Part shown: positions 36,258 to 47,520 of the stretch, in pieces
Position numbering within the stretch: the first letter of the stretch is position 1
Layout: every line of letters starts with the position of its first letter
DNA from: Trifolium pratense
Taxonomy: Eukaryota; Streptophyta; Magnoliopsida; Fabales; Fabaceae
NCBI RefSeq assembly: GCF_020283565.1
Contig: NC_060065.1
Span: 28,074,409-28,138,408, forward strand
Direction: 5' to 3'
Length of the DNA: 64,000 nucleotides
Notes under the pieces: model-generated
Databases searched by the model: none
Told to the model about the DNA's origin: nothing
Seen by the model: the letters and a program-made list of their open reading frames with translations, nothing else
Made by a program: the position numbers and the translations under genes

Positions 36258-37457
36258 GGAATTTTTTTTTTCTACCCCAACAATCATCTCTATACCCCAA
36301 CAATTTTTAAAATATGTCCATTCTACCCTTATCTTACCCAATTATATTTTATTATTTTTTACTTTGTTGTTTTATAACTTTTTCGGTAGACTGTTCCGGT
36401 ACGTAATTTTCTTTCCGGTATAATAATTTTACCGGCACACTTTAAAAAGTGTTCCGGTTTGAAAAATGTCCAATTATTTTTACCGGAACACTTTAAAAAA
36501 AAATGTTCCGGTTTGAAAAATGTGCAAAGTCCTTACTAATACATACCGGAACACACTTTTGAAAAGTGTGCCGGTATTATACAAGTGTTCCGGTATTGTT
36601 CACTTTTCCAATATGATTTCATATCTTCTGGCTTGAAGTAGCATTACATATTTCAGACGATCTACTAAGAAATAAGGTATATGCATTTTCCAACCACTTA
36701 ATTGGCTCTGCATTTATGTCAAACATTGACCAAACATAAAATTAGAATTACAATCATCAGGAAAGTCTCACACCAACAAACCAGAATAAAAAAGACATAA
36801 AACACCAATCAAATGTACTACCAAATTATTGTTTAAATTATATTTTTACTTTCCTTTCAATGTTTATTTGTTGCTGATATTACAAACAATGGTTTTCTCG
36901 GTATGCAATGGGTTTGAAATCCTATGTTGAGTGTCTCACTCCTATGTCATAATAGATCTGAACACTTGCCTGGGATTAACTTATGTATACAAGTGTAAGG
37001 AACTCGAGAAAACTCATCCAAGATGTTTATTAGAAACACTCACTATTCAAGGAACTTGGGGTGAGGTCTTCTTCCACAAACTGATAAATGTAAATTAATA
37101 GTTTTCACATTTCAAATAACTTTGAAAATTGAAACTCATTATGTCCTTTTTTCAGGAATGAATACGAGAATGTGAGTTTCCAAAAAGTCAAGAATGAACT
37201 CTAAAAATAAAACCATACTCACAATTATGGGAACCACTGCTTTTGGAGCTTTGGCAATTGAAAGTCACTTCAAAACAAATCTTTATGCTACAATTTTCAA
37301 TATCAAAAGAAGCAGGTTACAAATCTTATATACAAAACACAATTTTTTTTTTTTACGGTGTCAATAATACACAAATTGAAAAAGAGTGCCTGTACAATTA
37401 AAGAAAAAACAATTAAAAAACGCACAGTGAAATTATTGGGGTAGAAAAAAAAAATTC
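36258..37457. mobile_element. Non-autonomous Mutator-like element (MULE), 1.2 kb
   Basis: Both termini show GAATTTTTTTTTTCTACCCC with an AATAAT-like follow-on, in inverted order. The 9-bp target duplication ATGACAAGG is perfect (36249-36257 and 37458-37466). The left subterminal zone (36370-36600) holds many CCGGAACAC / GTGTTCCGG words that form hairpins. No transposase frame was found. Confidence 0.9.
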
Positions 37458-37474
37458 ATGACAAGGTTGGTATT

Positions 37475-37959
37475 GGGCCTGTTTGTTTGAAATTTAAAAA
37501 AAAAAATCATTTTTGTATAGAAATTTTGGGTTTGTTTGTTTCAGGTTTAAAAAATAGATTTTCTTTTTGTATTTTTGAAAATAGATTTTTTAAAACCGGT
37601 TTTAAAAAAATTACAATTTTTTTTATATTCATTTTTTCTAAATTGAAACACTAATTTTGACGTCATATAACATAAACACACATTATTTGAGATCAAAACA
37701 TAGTCAAAATCACATTTTTTTTTCAAAAAGTTGTATTTCAAAAATGATTTTTATGAAAATCTATTTGAAATAGCTTCAAAATCAAATGATTTTTCGAAAT
37801 TTTGATATTAAAAAAAAATCAATAAAATGATCAAATACATATAATAACATTTTAAGAATAACTGTTTAAACAAAATGTTCATTTGAAGCTTTTATAAAAA
37901 GTTTTTTTTATGTAACACTATAAGAATCTATTTTGAAAAAATTTATAACAAACAGGCCC
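37475..37959. mobile_element. MITE with GGGCCTGTTTGTT termini
   Basis: 13-bp perfect inverted ends GGGCCTGTTTGTT (37475) and its complement at 37947-37959. The interior is very A/T-rich with AAAATAGATTTT words. A related nested terminus (GGGTTTGTTTGTTTCAGG at 37526, complement near 38220) suggests a second overlapping copy. Confidence 0.6.
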
Positions 37960-39104
37960 TTTGAAAAAAAAGTTTTGTAAAAAAATCTTTAAAATCTCAT
38001 AAAATCATCAAGACTTTTTTTGACAAAATTCTCTCATAAAATCTTAATTCAATACACCCCCTATTTGTCATTTGTTTACAATCGTTAAGATATATTTTTT
38101 TAAGATAGTGAGGGATGATGAATGATAAAAAAATGTATTTTGATAAAAGTTATTGAAAATAGATTCTCATTTTAATGGAAAAAATAATTTTTTTTTACTA
38201 AAATGGTTTTTGAAAAAATCTGAAACAAATCCAAGAAAGATAAAAAAAATAGATTTTGTTTTAGAAAAAATAGATTTTTTTTTTTGAAAAATCTAAAAAT
38301 AAAAAAAAAAAAAGTCTAGCAGCCCCGTTTTTAAATTCCCAGATCTTCTTCTTCATTTTTTCTGCGACACAATCTTCTTCTCCGAGTCTCTGACTACCAC
38401 CAATCTCAACACCGAGCTTCGTCGCCGCCACAATCACTCCCAACCCAATGTTTCGTTGCCATCATCACCCTTAACACAGAGCTTCGTCGAAAACGCGCCG
38501 AACTCTAACATCATCCCCGGTGATGGTTCGGATGGTTATCGTCATCAGTGACCTCATTTTGCGGTGGTTCAGCGATGAAGATACCAAATGATTTCTTTTG
38601 AGGTGGGGTTTTCACTGTAAACCTTGTCATGGTTTAATATTCAATACCCACAATTAAAAATTTATTCTCAACCACACAATTCAAAAACCATAGAGAATAA
38701 TCAAATAGGCCATGGGTTGACTTGACATAACTTTTGGGAGAGATGAAGATTGCCAGAAACTTTATTAATTTAATTTTTATCATAATATATGATTTTCGTG
38801 TTTACGACTAAGTTCTGGATTGAGAGTGATGGTCGAAACAATGGTGGTTGGAGAAGAAGTGGTGGCACAACAATATGGTGGTCGCAGAGATGAAGAAGAA
38901 AATTTGGGATTTTAGGATAAAAATTAGGGATTTGAGATTTGCAGAACAAGTGAAGAAGAAGATTTTTTTGTTTAGTATTTTCCTTTTTTTAAAAAGTTAT
39001 AGATAAATTATATCAAATTGTCACTTGTACATGATATAGTCAGATCCAGTCATTTAAAATTGCCACATCAGCATCCGTTTCTGTTAGAGATAGTGAAATA
39101 CCTG
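37960..39104. other. Intergenic; A/T-rich then a more GC-balanced stretch
   Basis: The part at 38320-38560 has better base balance and TTCGTCG/CCGCCA words, as in old coding sequence, but no frame or motif could be recognised. Confidence 0.4.
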
Positions 39105-39480
39105 GGGTTTGTTTGGTAAAAATAAGCTATAAGCTAGCTGATAGCTGATAAACTAGTGGATAGCTGAAAAGCTGACTGATTGAAATTAAAGTGTTTGGTA
39201 AAATTAGCTTTTAAAGTGGTTAATAAATATAAAATGACATAATTGATAGTGGGTAGTTTCTTTTTTTAGAGTGGGTAGTTATTAAATTAAAGGGTAAAAA
39301 TGGAATAAAGTGTAAAAAGCTATAAGCTATAAGCTCAAACGCTACTTGAAATAGCATCTGAAAAAAAACTATAAGCTAGTAAAAAAAGCATGTTACCAAA
39401 CACCTCTAATTTTTTGAAACAAGCTTATAAGCTCATATAATAAGCTATAAGCTAGCTTATTTGTGTTACCAAACACACCC
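39105..39480. mobile_element. PIF/Harbinger-like MITE (AAGCTAGCT family)
   Basis: GGGTTTGTTTGGTAA at the left and the complement of GGGTGTGTTTGGTAA at the right. The interior is homologous to 24896-25289. No clean target duplication. Confidence 0.75.
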
Positions 39481-39600
39481 TTAATGGCGGAGACTAATTT
39501 TGGAGAAGGAAAATTTTAGAGGGTAGTTTATTGGGTGAAAAATTTTAGAGGGATTAAAAATAAAATTTTGAATATTTATGGAGACTAAAAATATATTTAT

Positions 39601-39650
<50 letters not shown>

Positions 39651-39947
39651 ATTAAAATATACGGCTCAGATTAAAAGCTAATACATGTGTTTTTCCACAC
39701 TCTATCTCCTAAACCTATTCACCTTCTCTTCTCTTTCTCTGACAATACCACCGTCTTGTATTTGCGTTACAACTTTTATGGCAAATTGTCCTCCCTTCAC
39801 AATTTTCTTCATCTGACAGCTTCAGCAAACTAATATTCATATTAATGGAGTACAAACACAACAAATTGAAAAGGGGGGCAAGTTGTACCGGATCTGAAAT
39901 GCTTTACTTCACATTGAATAAAGGGCAAGTTAATCTGAATTTACAAA
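39481..39947. other. Intergenic with (TA)n microsatellite
   Basis: TA run at about 39603-39648. The remainder shows no gene. Confidence 0.5.
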
Positions 39948-40507
39948 CAGGGACGGACCTGGAGGGGATAAGCAGTGGCCTAGGCCCTCTCATCTACATA
40001 CACACATATAAATAACATAATATATCATATTATATCATATATCATTTTTTTTTAAGCAATATTATATCATATACCATTAGTATATCATAATTTATAAATA
40101 TATCTATTATTTATCATTTAGATTATATAAATAAGAATTTAATTGATATGTATTTACGGTGTAAAAATATTTATATTGGCGAACAATTATAAGTGTTGAA
40201 TTATTAAAAATATAGCCTTTTAATAAATAAAAAATTAGTCGTTTCGAGTGGTAAGAGTTTTGAGTCTCTTAAGTAAGTAGTCAAAAGTTTCATATCGATT
40301 GAGGGGAAGAACATATTTTTTGTGCCCCACATATTTCTCTGAGGCGATTAGTCATCAGTCACCATTATATAAGAACTTCGTAAATATAACACGATAACAT
40401 TAAAAAAAAATTACATGGACAGGTGTAATAGAAAATCTACATTCATTTTTATTATTATTTTACTATTTTTCGCCCCCTGATATGATAAACTTCTGGATAC
40501 GTCCCTG
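39948..40507. mobile_element. Non-autonomous hAT element, 560 bp
   Basis: Termini CAGGGACGGACC and, complemented, CAGGGACGTATCC follow the hAT CAGGG(A/G)CGG pattern. The 8-bp target duplication TTTACAAA is perfect (39940-39947 and 40508-40515). A GTTTCGAGTGGTAAGAG stretch near 40241 resembles a SINE A box, so a fragment may be nested inside. Confidence 0.85.
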
Positions 40508-40515
40508 TTTACAAA

Positions 40516-41043
40516 ATCAGTGTCAACCTCACTCATTCAATGAAATTTCAAACTTCACTCATTAAATCACTTAAAAAAGAACCAATTAAATCAATAAAAC
40601 AAACAAACTTGGGCAAAATTTATAATATCGAATATTTGATACTGCTTAATCAATGATTGTGGCGATTCAGCGGATCTAAGGGAAACAATGGTGACGAAAA
40701 ACAGCAATTCATTGGCGGCACAAATGGTAGAGCAGCGGTAACACGACAAAGATAAGTAATCTCATTGGCGGCGGTTATGGTGGAAGGTTGGGGTGAGAGG
40801 AAGAAGACGAGTTTGTGTTGAATCAGCAGGGGTGAAACTGAACAGAGGAGGTGGGGGTGATGGTCTGAACGAGATGAATATCCACCACGGTGGTAGGCGT
40901 TGAGAAAGAACGATTCAGGGAAGGAAGGAAAAGAGAAGTCAAGGGGATGAGATTGAGTGGAAAGGACACACTTAAAAATGTTTTAATCTCAACCATCTAT
41001 TTTAATTTAAAGGCCAATAATTATTCTCAACACACACACACAC

Positions 41044-41075
<32 letters not shown>

Positions 41076-42233
41076 TAAGTTTGTGCCTAAATGTGTTGTG
41101 CCTATGCAAGAAGGCTTTGGCTAACATGAAATAGGAAGAAAAGTCTTTTACGATGCACAACTATTTTTCCACAGTTGGATATATAGGTGCACCAAGTCTT
41201 ATGGTAGGTCATCAACACTAGATTTTTTTTCTTTTCTTCCTTGAATGTTTTTTCCGTCTCAACCCAGATGAACTGTTATGGGAACGACGCCGCCGCCCTC
41301 CTCTGTCCTCTGCAACCACTCATGCTTCTCCAACAACCAGTCAAATTGTGTCACTTATCTTTAACTAATTAGATTTGTCAATTAATCAGGCGGTGATTAT
41401 CTGTTTTTAGCTGTAAGTGTTGAAATTAGAATGAAGGTGGTCAATAACCAAAAAAGAGAACGAAGGTGGTCACATAAATTGATTAGACGATGGTTAAATT
41501 TGCTTATTCTTGTTTTCATTGATACCATAACAAACGATTTAATTTTAAAGTAACATAGTGAGGAGAGAAAATTATGGCAGAGGGACCCATCAAATAATGA
41601 CAGGCAACGAAAAATGGAAGTGACCATGGATATCGAATTCCAGCACGGCAGAAATGATTTTTGACACGGTGGTCGCCGACAAAAATTCTCTGACCATATA
41701 ATAAATTTAGGGGTTTTGGTGCTGATGTAAAGGGAAGAAACTGGTCAGTCCGGTTTATCCATATGCGGCCAAAGGTGGCCGGAAAATAAGAGAAAGTGGT
41801 GGTTGTTTTTTTGAAATCTCTCCGATCTGAAAATAAACTGAGGGCTTTTGTAGAGGAGAAAGAGAGGAATCAAGTGTTGGTGATTTCATGACCGAATATG
41901 ACCGAAAGACGACGGTGGGAAGCGTTGGAGTTAGCCGGCCGCTGGTGAAAATTGAAAAGAGAGGAAGAAGAAAAGACTTCTGAGCGATGAAGAGAGAATT
42001 AAATTTTATTTTATTTTTTTGATAAAAGAATCAATTTTATTTTTATTTTTTAAATACGAAAGAACAAAAAAATTTAATTAATATACATATACTACGGAAA
42101 GAACATCATAATATGTTGAGTAACATTTTGATCTAAGGGAAGAAATAAGTCTTGCACGGTGCAAGATTTGAAGCACTTGTGCACAGTAGAAGTCGCCATG
42201 CAAGAATGTCTCTTCACCCCTATTAGTATTTTT
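40516..42233. other. Intergenic with (CA)n microsatellite, no gene recognised
   Basis: A CA/CG dinucleotide run lies at about 41030-41075. Short open frames at 40890-41078 and 41397-41627 have no family resemblance. Confidence 0.45.
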
Positions 42234-42575
42234 TAGGCAAAATTACACTACAGGTCCTTTATCTTATTTTTTTGTAACATTTTGGTCCTTTATCTTTTTT
42301 TTGTAATAATTTGGTCCTTTATCTCTTTTTTACGTAACACTTTGATCCGTATATTATTTATTTATAAAAAATAAAGGACCAAAGTGTTACAAATAAAATA
42401 AGATAAAGGACCAAACTGTTACAAAAAAAGGGACTAAAATGTTACAAATAAAAAAAATAAAGGACTAAAGTGTTACAAATAAAAGATAAAGGACCAAGGT
42501 GTTACAAAAAAAAAGATAAAAGACCAAAGTATTACAAAAAAATAAGATAAAGGACTTGTAGTGTAATTTTGGCTA
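42234..42575. mobile_element. Palindromic MITE made of TTTGGTCCTTTATC repeats
   Basis: Inverted ends of about 40 bp (CAAAATTACACTACAGGTCC and mirror). Inside, GGTCCTTTATCTT-TTGTAAC units repeat in one orientation on the left and inverted on the right, so the whole element can fold on itself. Confidence 0.75.
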
Positions 42576-42805
42576 TCTTTTAATATTATAATCTCTCTCT
42601 ATCCTTCTTTTCTCTTCTTCTATACTCCCAAATTCCTGTACCGAACCTAACATCTTTCTTCCATCCTTGTAATCTCTTCACACCATCACAAGTCACAATC
42701 CACATCTTAACGTAATCATTTAATGTTGCACATATTCCTTTTATCAAATTATTAAAATTTATTTCAAGAAACAATAGATCTTGAGTTTGAGAATAATAAT
42801 AATAA

Positions 42806-43085
42806 GGGTTAAATATATTTTTAGTCCTTATAGTTTCACAAAATTTTTTGTTTTCGTCTCACAAAATTTTGAAAAAAAAACTGATTGGTGATGTGGCAAG
42901 CCAAAAAAATACACGTGGCAGTGCCACCTCACTGCCACGTCATCCTCCATTCAATTCATGTGAACGGCAGAGACTTAAACCATTGACTAATGAAACTTCA
43001 TGGACTAAAAAGTGTGAAATCATCAAACTTCAGAGACTAAAACAAAAATTATGTGAAACTATAGGGACCAAAAACATATTTAATC
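42806..43085. mobile_element. MULE-type MITE, 280 bp
   Basis: Inverted ends GGTTAAATATATTTTTAGTC (left) and the complement of GATTAAATATGTTTTTGGTC (right), then CCTATAGTTTCACA in both. ATAATAATAA flanks both sides (42796-42805, 43086-43095), which fits a 9-10-bp duplication, though it is low complexity. A central palindrome GTGGCAGTGCCACC-CACTGCCAC is present. Confidence 0.75.
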
Positions 43086-43095
43086 ATAATAATAA

Positions 43096-44137
43096 TTTCC
43101 AAAATTTATTGAAACTCAATACATTCAACCTTTTTCCCATATTCCAGCAATATTCAAGCAAGAGAGGGGTGCGTTTGAAAATACTGCAAGAGAGAGGTTT
43201 TTCCAGATCTAGAAATTCTTCATTCCTCATTATCTTTCTCCATCGATATTGTGAAGATGGAGATTTTAATTTTTTTATTAACAAATCAATTCTGGATTAG
43301 ATGAAATGCTACACCTAATGATATCGAAATTAATTATAATTATAATTACAATTAATTAAATATATATGACTAATATTTATTTATTTTATTGTAATAACCC
43401 TCTGATTTGTTTTTTAAAAAAATCCAACAATTCATAGTTCGACCGCAAAATAAGTAATAAGAGTTGTTTCTATCAGGAATCGAACGTGAATTCTCTTGAA
43501 CGATTCGTTTTAGGGAAATTCATTAATCACTTTGGTCTAATATGTTGATTATGTAACTAATATATTTAACAATATTATTTTTTGGTGACTACTTCTCTAC
43601 CCTCACATAAATTGAGGGCATATGCCCTATGCTGATGTGGCATGATGTCTCACCAATCAAATTCAACCACATGTATTTAAATCAAATATAATTAATTTTT
43701 TACCACAAAGTAATTTTATTTTAAATTAATTATATTTTAAGTATTATATATTTTATGAATTTACATTTTGGTCATTGCTTCTAATTTGTTTGTTTGCCTT
43801 CTTCTTCTTCCATCTCTATTTTTTGTTCTCCCTCTTTTTTGTTCCAGAGAAACACAAAATCCTCTTCGATGCATCATTCCTTCTGGTTTTCCATTGAATC
43901 CTCAAATCTCACTATTCGTCTATCCCTCGTCACGTTGCGCCGTCACGCTCAACCGTTGTGCCGTCACGCTCCACCGTTGTGCCGTCGTGAGATCAACTCT
44001 TCACGTGTGCGACGCTTCTTGTAACACTCAAACCCATTATTTAATAAAATTCTACCATGATAAATCTTTTTCAAAATACGCGGCGGAGAAGAGAGAAAGA
44101 GGTAAGATAAATCTTTTTCATAATAAAATTCTACCAT
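43096..44137. other. Intergenic with a SINE-like B box
   Basis: On the minus strand near 43466-43490 there is ACGTTCGATTCCTGATAG, a B-box-like word, hinting at an old tRNA-derived SINE. Short open frames (43084-44142) have no recognisable motif. Two near-identical words (AATAAAATTCTACCATG) lie at about 44043 and 44122 beside the next MITE. Confidence 0.4.
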
Positions 44138-44509
44138 GGTAACACAAATAAGCTAGCTTATAGCTTATTATATGAGCTTATAAGCTTGTTTCAAAAAATT
44201 AGAGGTGTTTGGTAACAAGCTTTTTGTACTAGCTTATAGCTTTTTTCCAGATGCTATTTCAAGTAGCATTTGAGCTTATAGCTTATAGCTTTTTACACTT
44301 TATTCCATTTTTACCCTTTAATTTAATAACCACCCACTCTAAAAAATAAACTACCCACTATCAATTATGTAATTTTATATTTAATAACCACTTTAAAAGT
44401 TAATTTTACCAAACACTTTAATTTTAATAAGCTAGCTTTTCAGCTATCAGCTATAAGCTAGCTTTTCAGCTATCAGCTAGCTTATAGCTTATTTTTACCA
44501 AACAGACCC
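44138..44509. mobile_element. PIF/Harbinger-like MITE (AAGCTAGCT family), inverted, one end trimmed
   Basis: The right end TTTTTACCAAACAGACCC is intact; the left starts at GGTAACACAAATAAGC without the outer GGGTCTGTTT. Homologous in reverse to 24896-25289. Confidence 0.75.
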
Positions 44510-44938
44510 TTGTTTCTGACCATTTTGCATTTAGCACCTACTTCACTTAATTTATAGGCTAACACTTTAAAAACATAATAAAAATCAGCCACTATCTCAC
44601 ATAGCTCTCTTGATATAAACTATATTAGATTAAACTAATAAACATGGCAGCAGAACCCACAACTTGAGAACCTGAATTTTCAATTCTAAACAACATTTTT
44701 TATAACCAAACTATTCAAGGAACTAAGTAACAATCGTAAGCAACACTGATGCAAGATGAGATAGTATAGTGTAGTGGCGGCTGGTAGTTATATACCATAA
44801 ACTCAGGGCAGAAAAATAGTATTCTCTATTATACTTTAGCACCTCCATTAACATGTTCAACATAATCAATTGCCCACAAAAAACTAAACCTCACTAAACA
44901 TGAATATAAACAAGTAATCCTAGCATTCACCTGGGTAG
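44510..44938. other. Intergenic, nothing recognised
   Basis: AT-rich, no supported motif. Confidence 0.4.
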
Positions 44939-45046
44939 TTAGTGAGCTGTCTCTTGGACCGCTGTAGGTGGTGGTGGTGAAGGTGCTTGTGGTAAACCAA
45001 GTGAACATAGGCGCCGCTTCTTGTTGGCTGCCTCAAGTATCTCCAT
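44939..45046 (-). pseudogene. Short gene-end fragment with Pro-rich C-terminus (35 aa), family unknown
   Basis: The minus strand reads MEILEAANKKRRLCSLGLPQ then APSPPPPTAVQETAH and a stop. Codon choice and the basic-then-proline-rich order look like the C-terminal exon of a real protein, not of noncoding DNA. It is cut at its 5' side exactly where Stowaway-like sequence begins at 45047. I do not recognise the parent gene. The ATG at the border may be chance. Confidence 0.35.
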
Positions 45047-45178
45047 ACATTTTATACAATTTAATAAGAGTATACAAGGAATTATCTATTTAATAAAGAA
45101 TAAACTTAAAAGTGTTTCTTATAAAAATAACAAAAAAAAAATTTCCAAAGTATTCCTTATATATAGGACCGGAGGGAG
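45047..45178. mobile_element. Stowaway-like MITE, right half only
   Basis: Homologous to 12014-12146 (TTTTATACAATTTAATAAG ... TATATAGGACC). The left half is missing. Confidence 0.7.
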
Positions 45179-46672
45179 TATTATAGTATAAAAATTGTTG
45201 ATTTTACTATCCTAAAAATTTTCGTGATTAATTGGTCCAGTATTTTTTTGGACAGCAATTACCTTACGCTAGCACATAAAATAGGTAGACAACATTTTTT
45301 TTTTATATATGTCATATGTTTGAAGGTCTACCCAAAGGTTTAGACTACCAGCCGATCTATATTCATAGCATCACATAGATGAAAATTTTAAAACTATACG
45401 AATGAGCGTTTAATATAAATTTTGAATTTGAATCTTACAATAAATTGAATAAAATTTTAAATATAAGAATAATGGGAAGAAGCATTATATGTTATATTGT
45501 CTAATTACAAACAAACAACAACAAAAAAAAAACAAAATTTCTATTAATAATATATCATTAGATCATTCCAATTTTTATATACGGGACGAAGGTTCTCTAA
45601 GTTATATTAGTGGCTCAACCCAATTGACAAGTGTAGAGAAATATAGAATCTAGGTTTGAAGTCTGATCCCCTAATAATGTCAAAATTTATTAACTATGCT
45701 ATATTCATAAGACCACGGGGGGATAATTTTTTTAAAGTATATGAATGAATGTTTAATATAAATTCTGAATTTGAATCTTACATTAAATTGAATAAAAATT
45801 TAAATAATAGAATAATTGAATGAAACATTACAAAAAAAAATCTATTAGATATATTTATGATGGGCGGAACATCCGAATTTTTATACACGGGATGAAAGTA
45901 CTCCGGGTTATATATTAGTGACTAAACTCAATGTAGAGAAATGAAGAATCTAAAGTTTGAAGTTCAGTCCCTCTAATAGTGTCAAAATTTACCAACTAAG
46001 CTATATTCATAGGACCACGAGGATGAAAAATTTAAAAGTATTTTTTTACAAGTATATAATGAATGTTTAATATAAATTACTTATAAGTTTTAAAATTTCA
46101 AAACTTTAATTTCGAATATAGCAAAATAAAATTTCAACAATTGGTCCAAGATTTGATGCTTGGCCAAGGCGTATATAAATTAATATACATTTTTAGTTCT
46201 TTGATGAAACAATTATTTCTCATAGGAATTGAAAGATTAACACAAAACAAAAAAAATATTATGTACACATTTACAAATAGGATAAGCAAATGTATATTTA
46301 AATTTATTATTAAAAAATATACATTTTAATTTAATTATTATTAAAATACTATATAAAAATTGAATTATAATATAAAATAATTTAATTATATTTTTATAAG
46401 TAAAAACTAACCCGTGCAATGCACGAGTAATTTGTACCAGTTGAAACTTAAAATAAATTTAAGGGACCAAATATGCAATTAATCCTATATTAATTAATAC
46501 AAGTGTCTATTCTATAATTTCAACAGAAACTTATATTTCTACTCATGTATTAATAGGTGTGTCTATTTTTTCTATAATGTCTGCGGGGACTTATGTTTCT
46601 AATCATATAATAATACACGTGTCTATTTTTTTTTTATAATTTCTATGAAAATTAAACTCATATATTAATACA
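45179..46672. other. Intergenic repeats, no gene
   Basis: Two or three diverged direct repeats of about 340 bp (around 45360, 45700 and 46020, sharing ATGAATGTTTAATATAAAT) indicate local duplication. A hairpin CCCGTGCAATGCACGAG at 46411-46427 resembles a minus-strand Helitron 3' end, but its CTAG is absent. AAGTGTCTATTTTTT-type units of about 60 bp repeat at 46500-46672 and continue past 54231. Confidence 0.45.
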
Positions 46673-46677
46673 AGTCT

Positions 46678-47255
46678 TCTTCTTGAGCACTCAAGAGAAT
46701 AACTATTACAAAATATTGTTTTTGACCTAGAATCAATCCTCCTTTTTTTCCTCCTAAGTGCCTCCTTTTATAGTCCAGCATCCCTTGACCTAATGGGCCT
46801 TCTTCTGTGTTGAACTATCCAGGCCCAATAGATATGGCATTGAGATCCAAAAGCAGTTCGTCCGTACAGGACGCATGGATAGAACTCACGTGGCTCACGT
46901 CATTTGTTCGTGCATATCACGTGGAGGGTTAACAAACTCAGCTCACGTCACTTGTCCGTGCATATCACGTGGAGGTGTAACAAACTCAGCTCACGTCACT
47001 TGTCCGTGCATATCACGTGGAGGTGTAACAAACTCAACTCATGTCACTCGTCCGTGTAGGTAACGTGGAGGTAGAGATGACTCATGATGTAATTTAGTTA
47101 GGCCTGTAGAAGTGGAACTTCCAGCGTGGTAGAGCTAAGCGTGTAGGAGGAGAGCTCATGACGTGGTAGATTTGAGCATATAGGAGTGGAGCTCATGGTG
47201 ACCTGAATGGTCAAACTGTAATATTATTTTATGATATGATCTCCATATCAGTCCA
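46678..47255 (-). repeat. Gypsy 3' LTR, 578 bp, with 48-bp minisatellite (4 units)
   Basis: Aligned end to end with 53703-54231. Its outer edge reads TCTTCTTGAGC where the other LTR has TGTTCTTGAGC. The 48-bp units begin at 46894, 46942, 46990 and 47038; three contain TATCACGTGGAGG, a G-box core. Confidence 0.85.
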
Positions 47256-47392
47256 CAGTCCACCAAGCGTCAAGCCAGTTAAGGTGTAGACGTTTGTTTC
47301 TTTATTCGGTCGACCTATACCAGTCCACAGTCCACCAAGCGTCAAGCCAGTTAAGGTGTAGACGTTTATTTCTTTATTCGGTCGACCTATAC
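47249..47392. repeat. 72-bp tandem duplication beside the 3' LTR
   Basis: Two units starting CAGTCCACAGTCCACC at 47249 and 47321, with a third start CAGTCCACGG at 47393. They straddle the inner LTR border. Confidence 0.9.
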
Positions 47393-47512
47393 CAGTCCAC
47401 GGTCAACTAGTTGTCAAGCCCGATACTGCATATAGTCTTGTCACATCAGTCGTCTTGTCTTCATCTTTTTATATTATATTTTTACCATGACTTGTTTTTC
47501 TAGGATCCACTC

Positions 47513-47520
47513 TATAAATA
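47513..47520 (+). promoter_or_regulatory. TATA box (TATAAATA) of the antisense gene
   Basis: TATAAATA is followed by a pyrimidine-rich leader (CTCTCAAACTCTCTTTTCAC), the usual plant core promoter layout, on the strand opposite to pol. A plausible first-exon donor ATAG|GTAATC is at 47644, and a plausible acceptor TTTTTTTTAG|GATTG ends at 49303. Confidence 0.5.

Noticed and set aside
46405..46430. Second Helitron 3' end on the minus strand
   Set aside because: Hairpin resembles one but has a stem mismatch and no CTRR terminus at the right distance.
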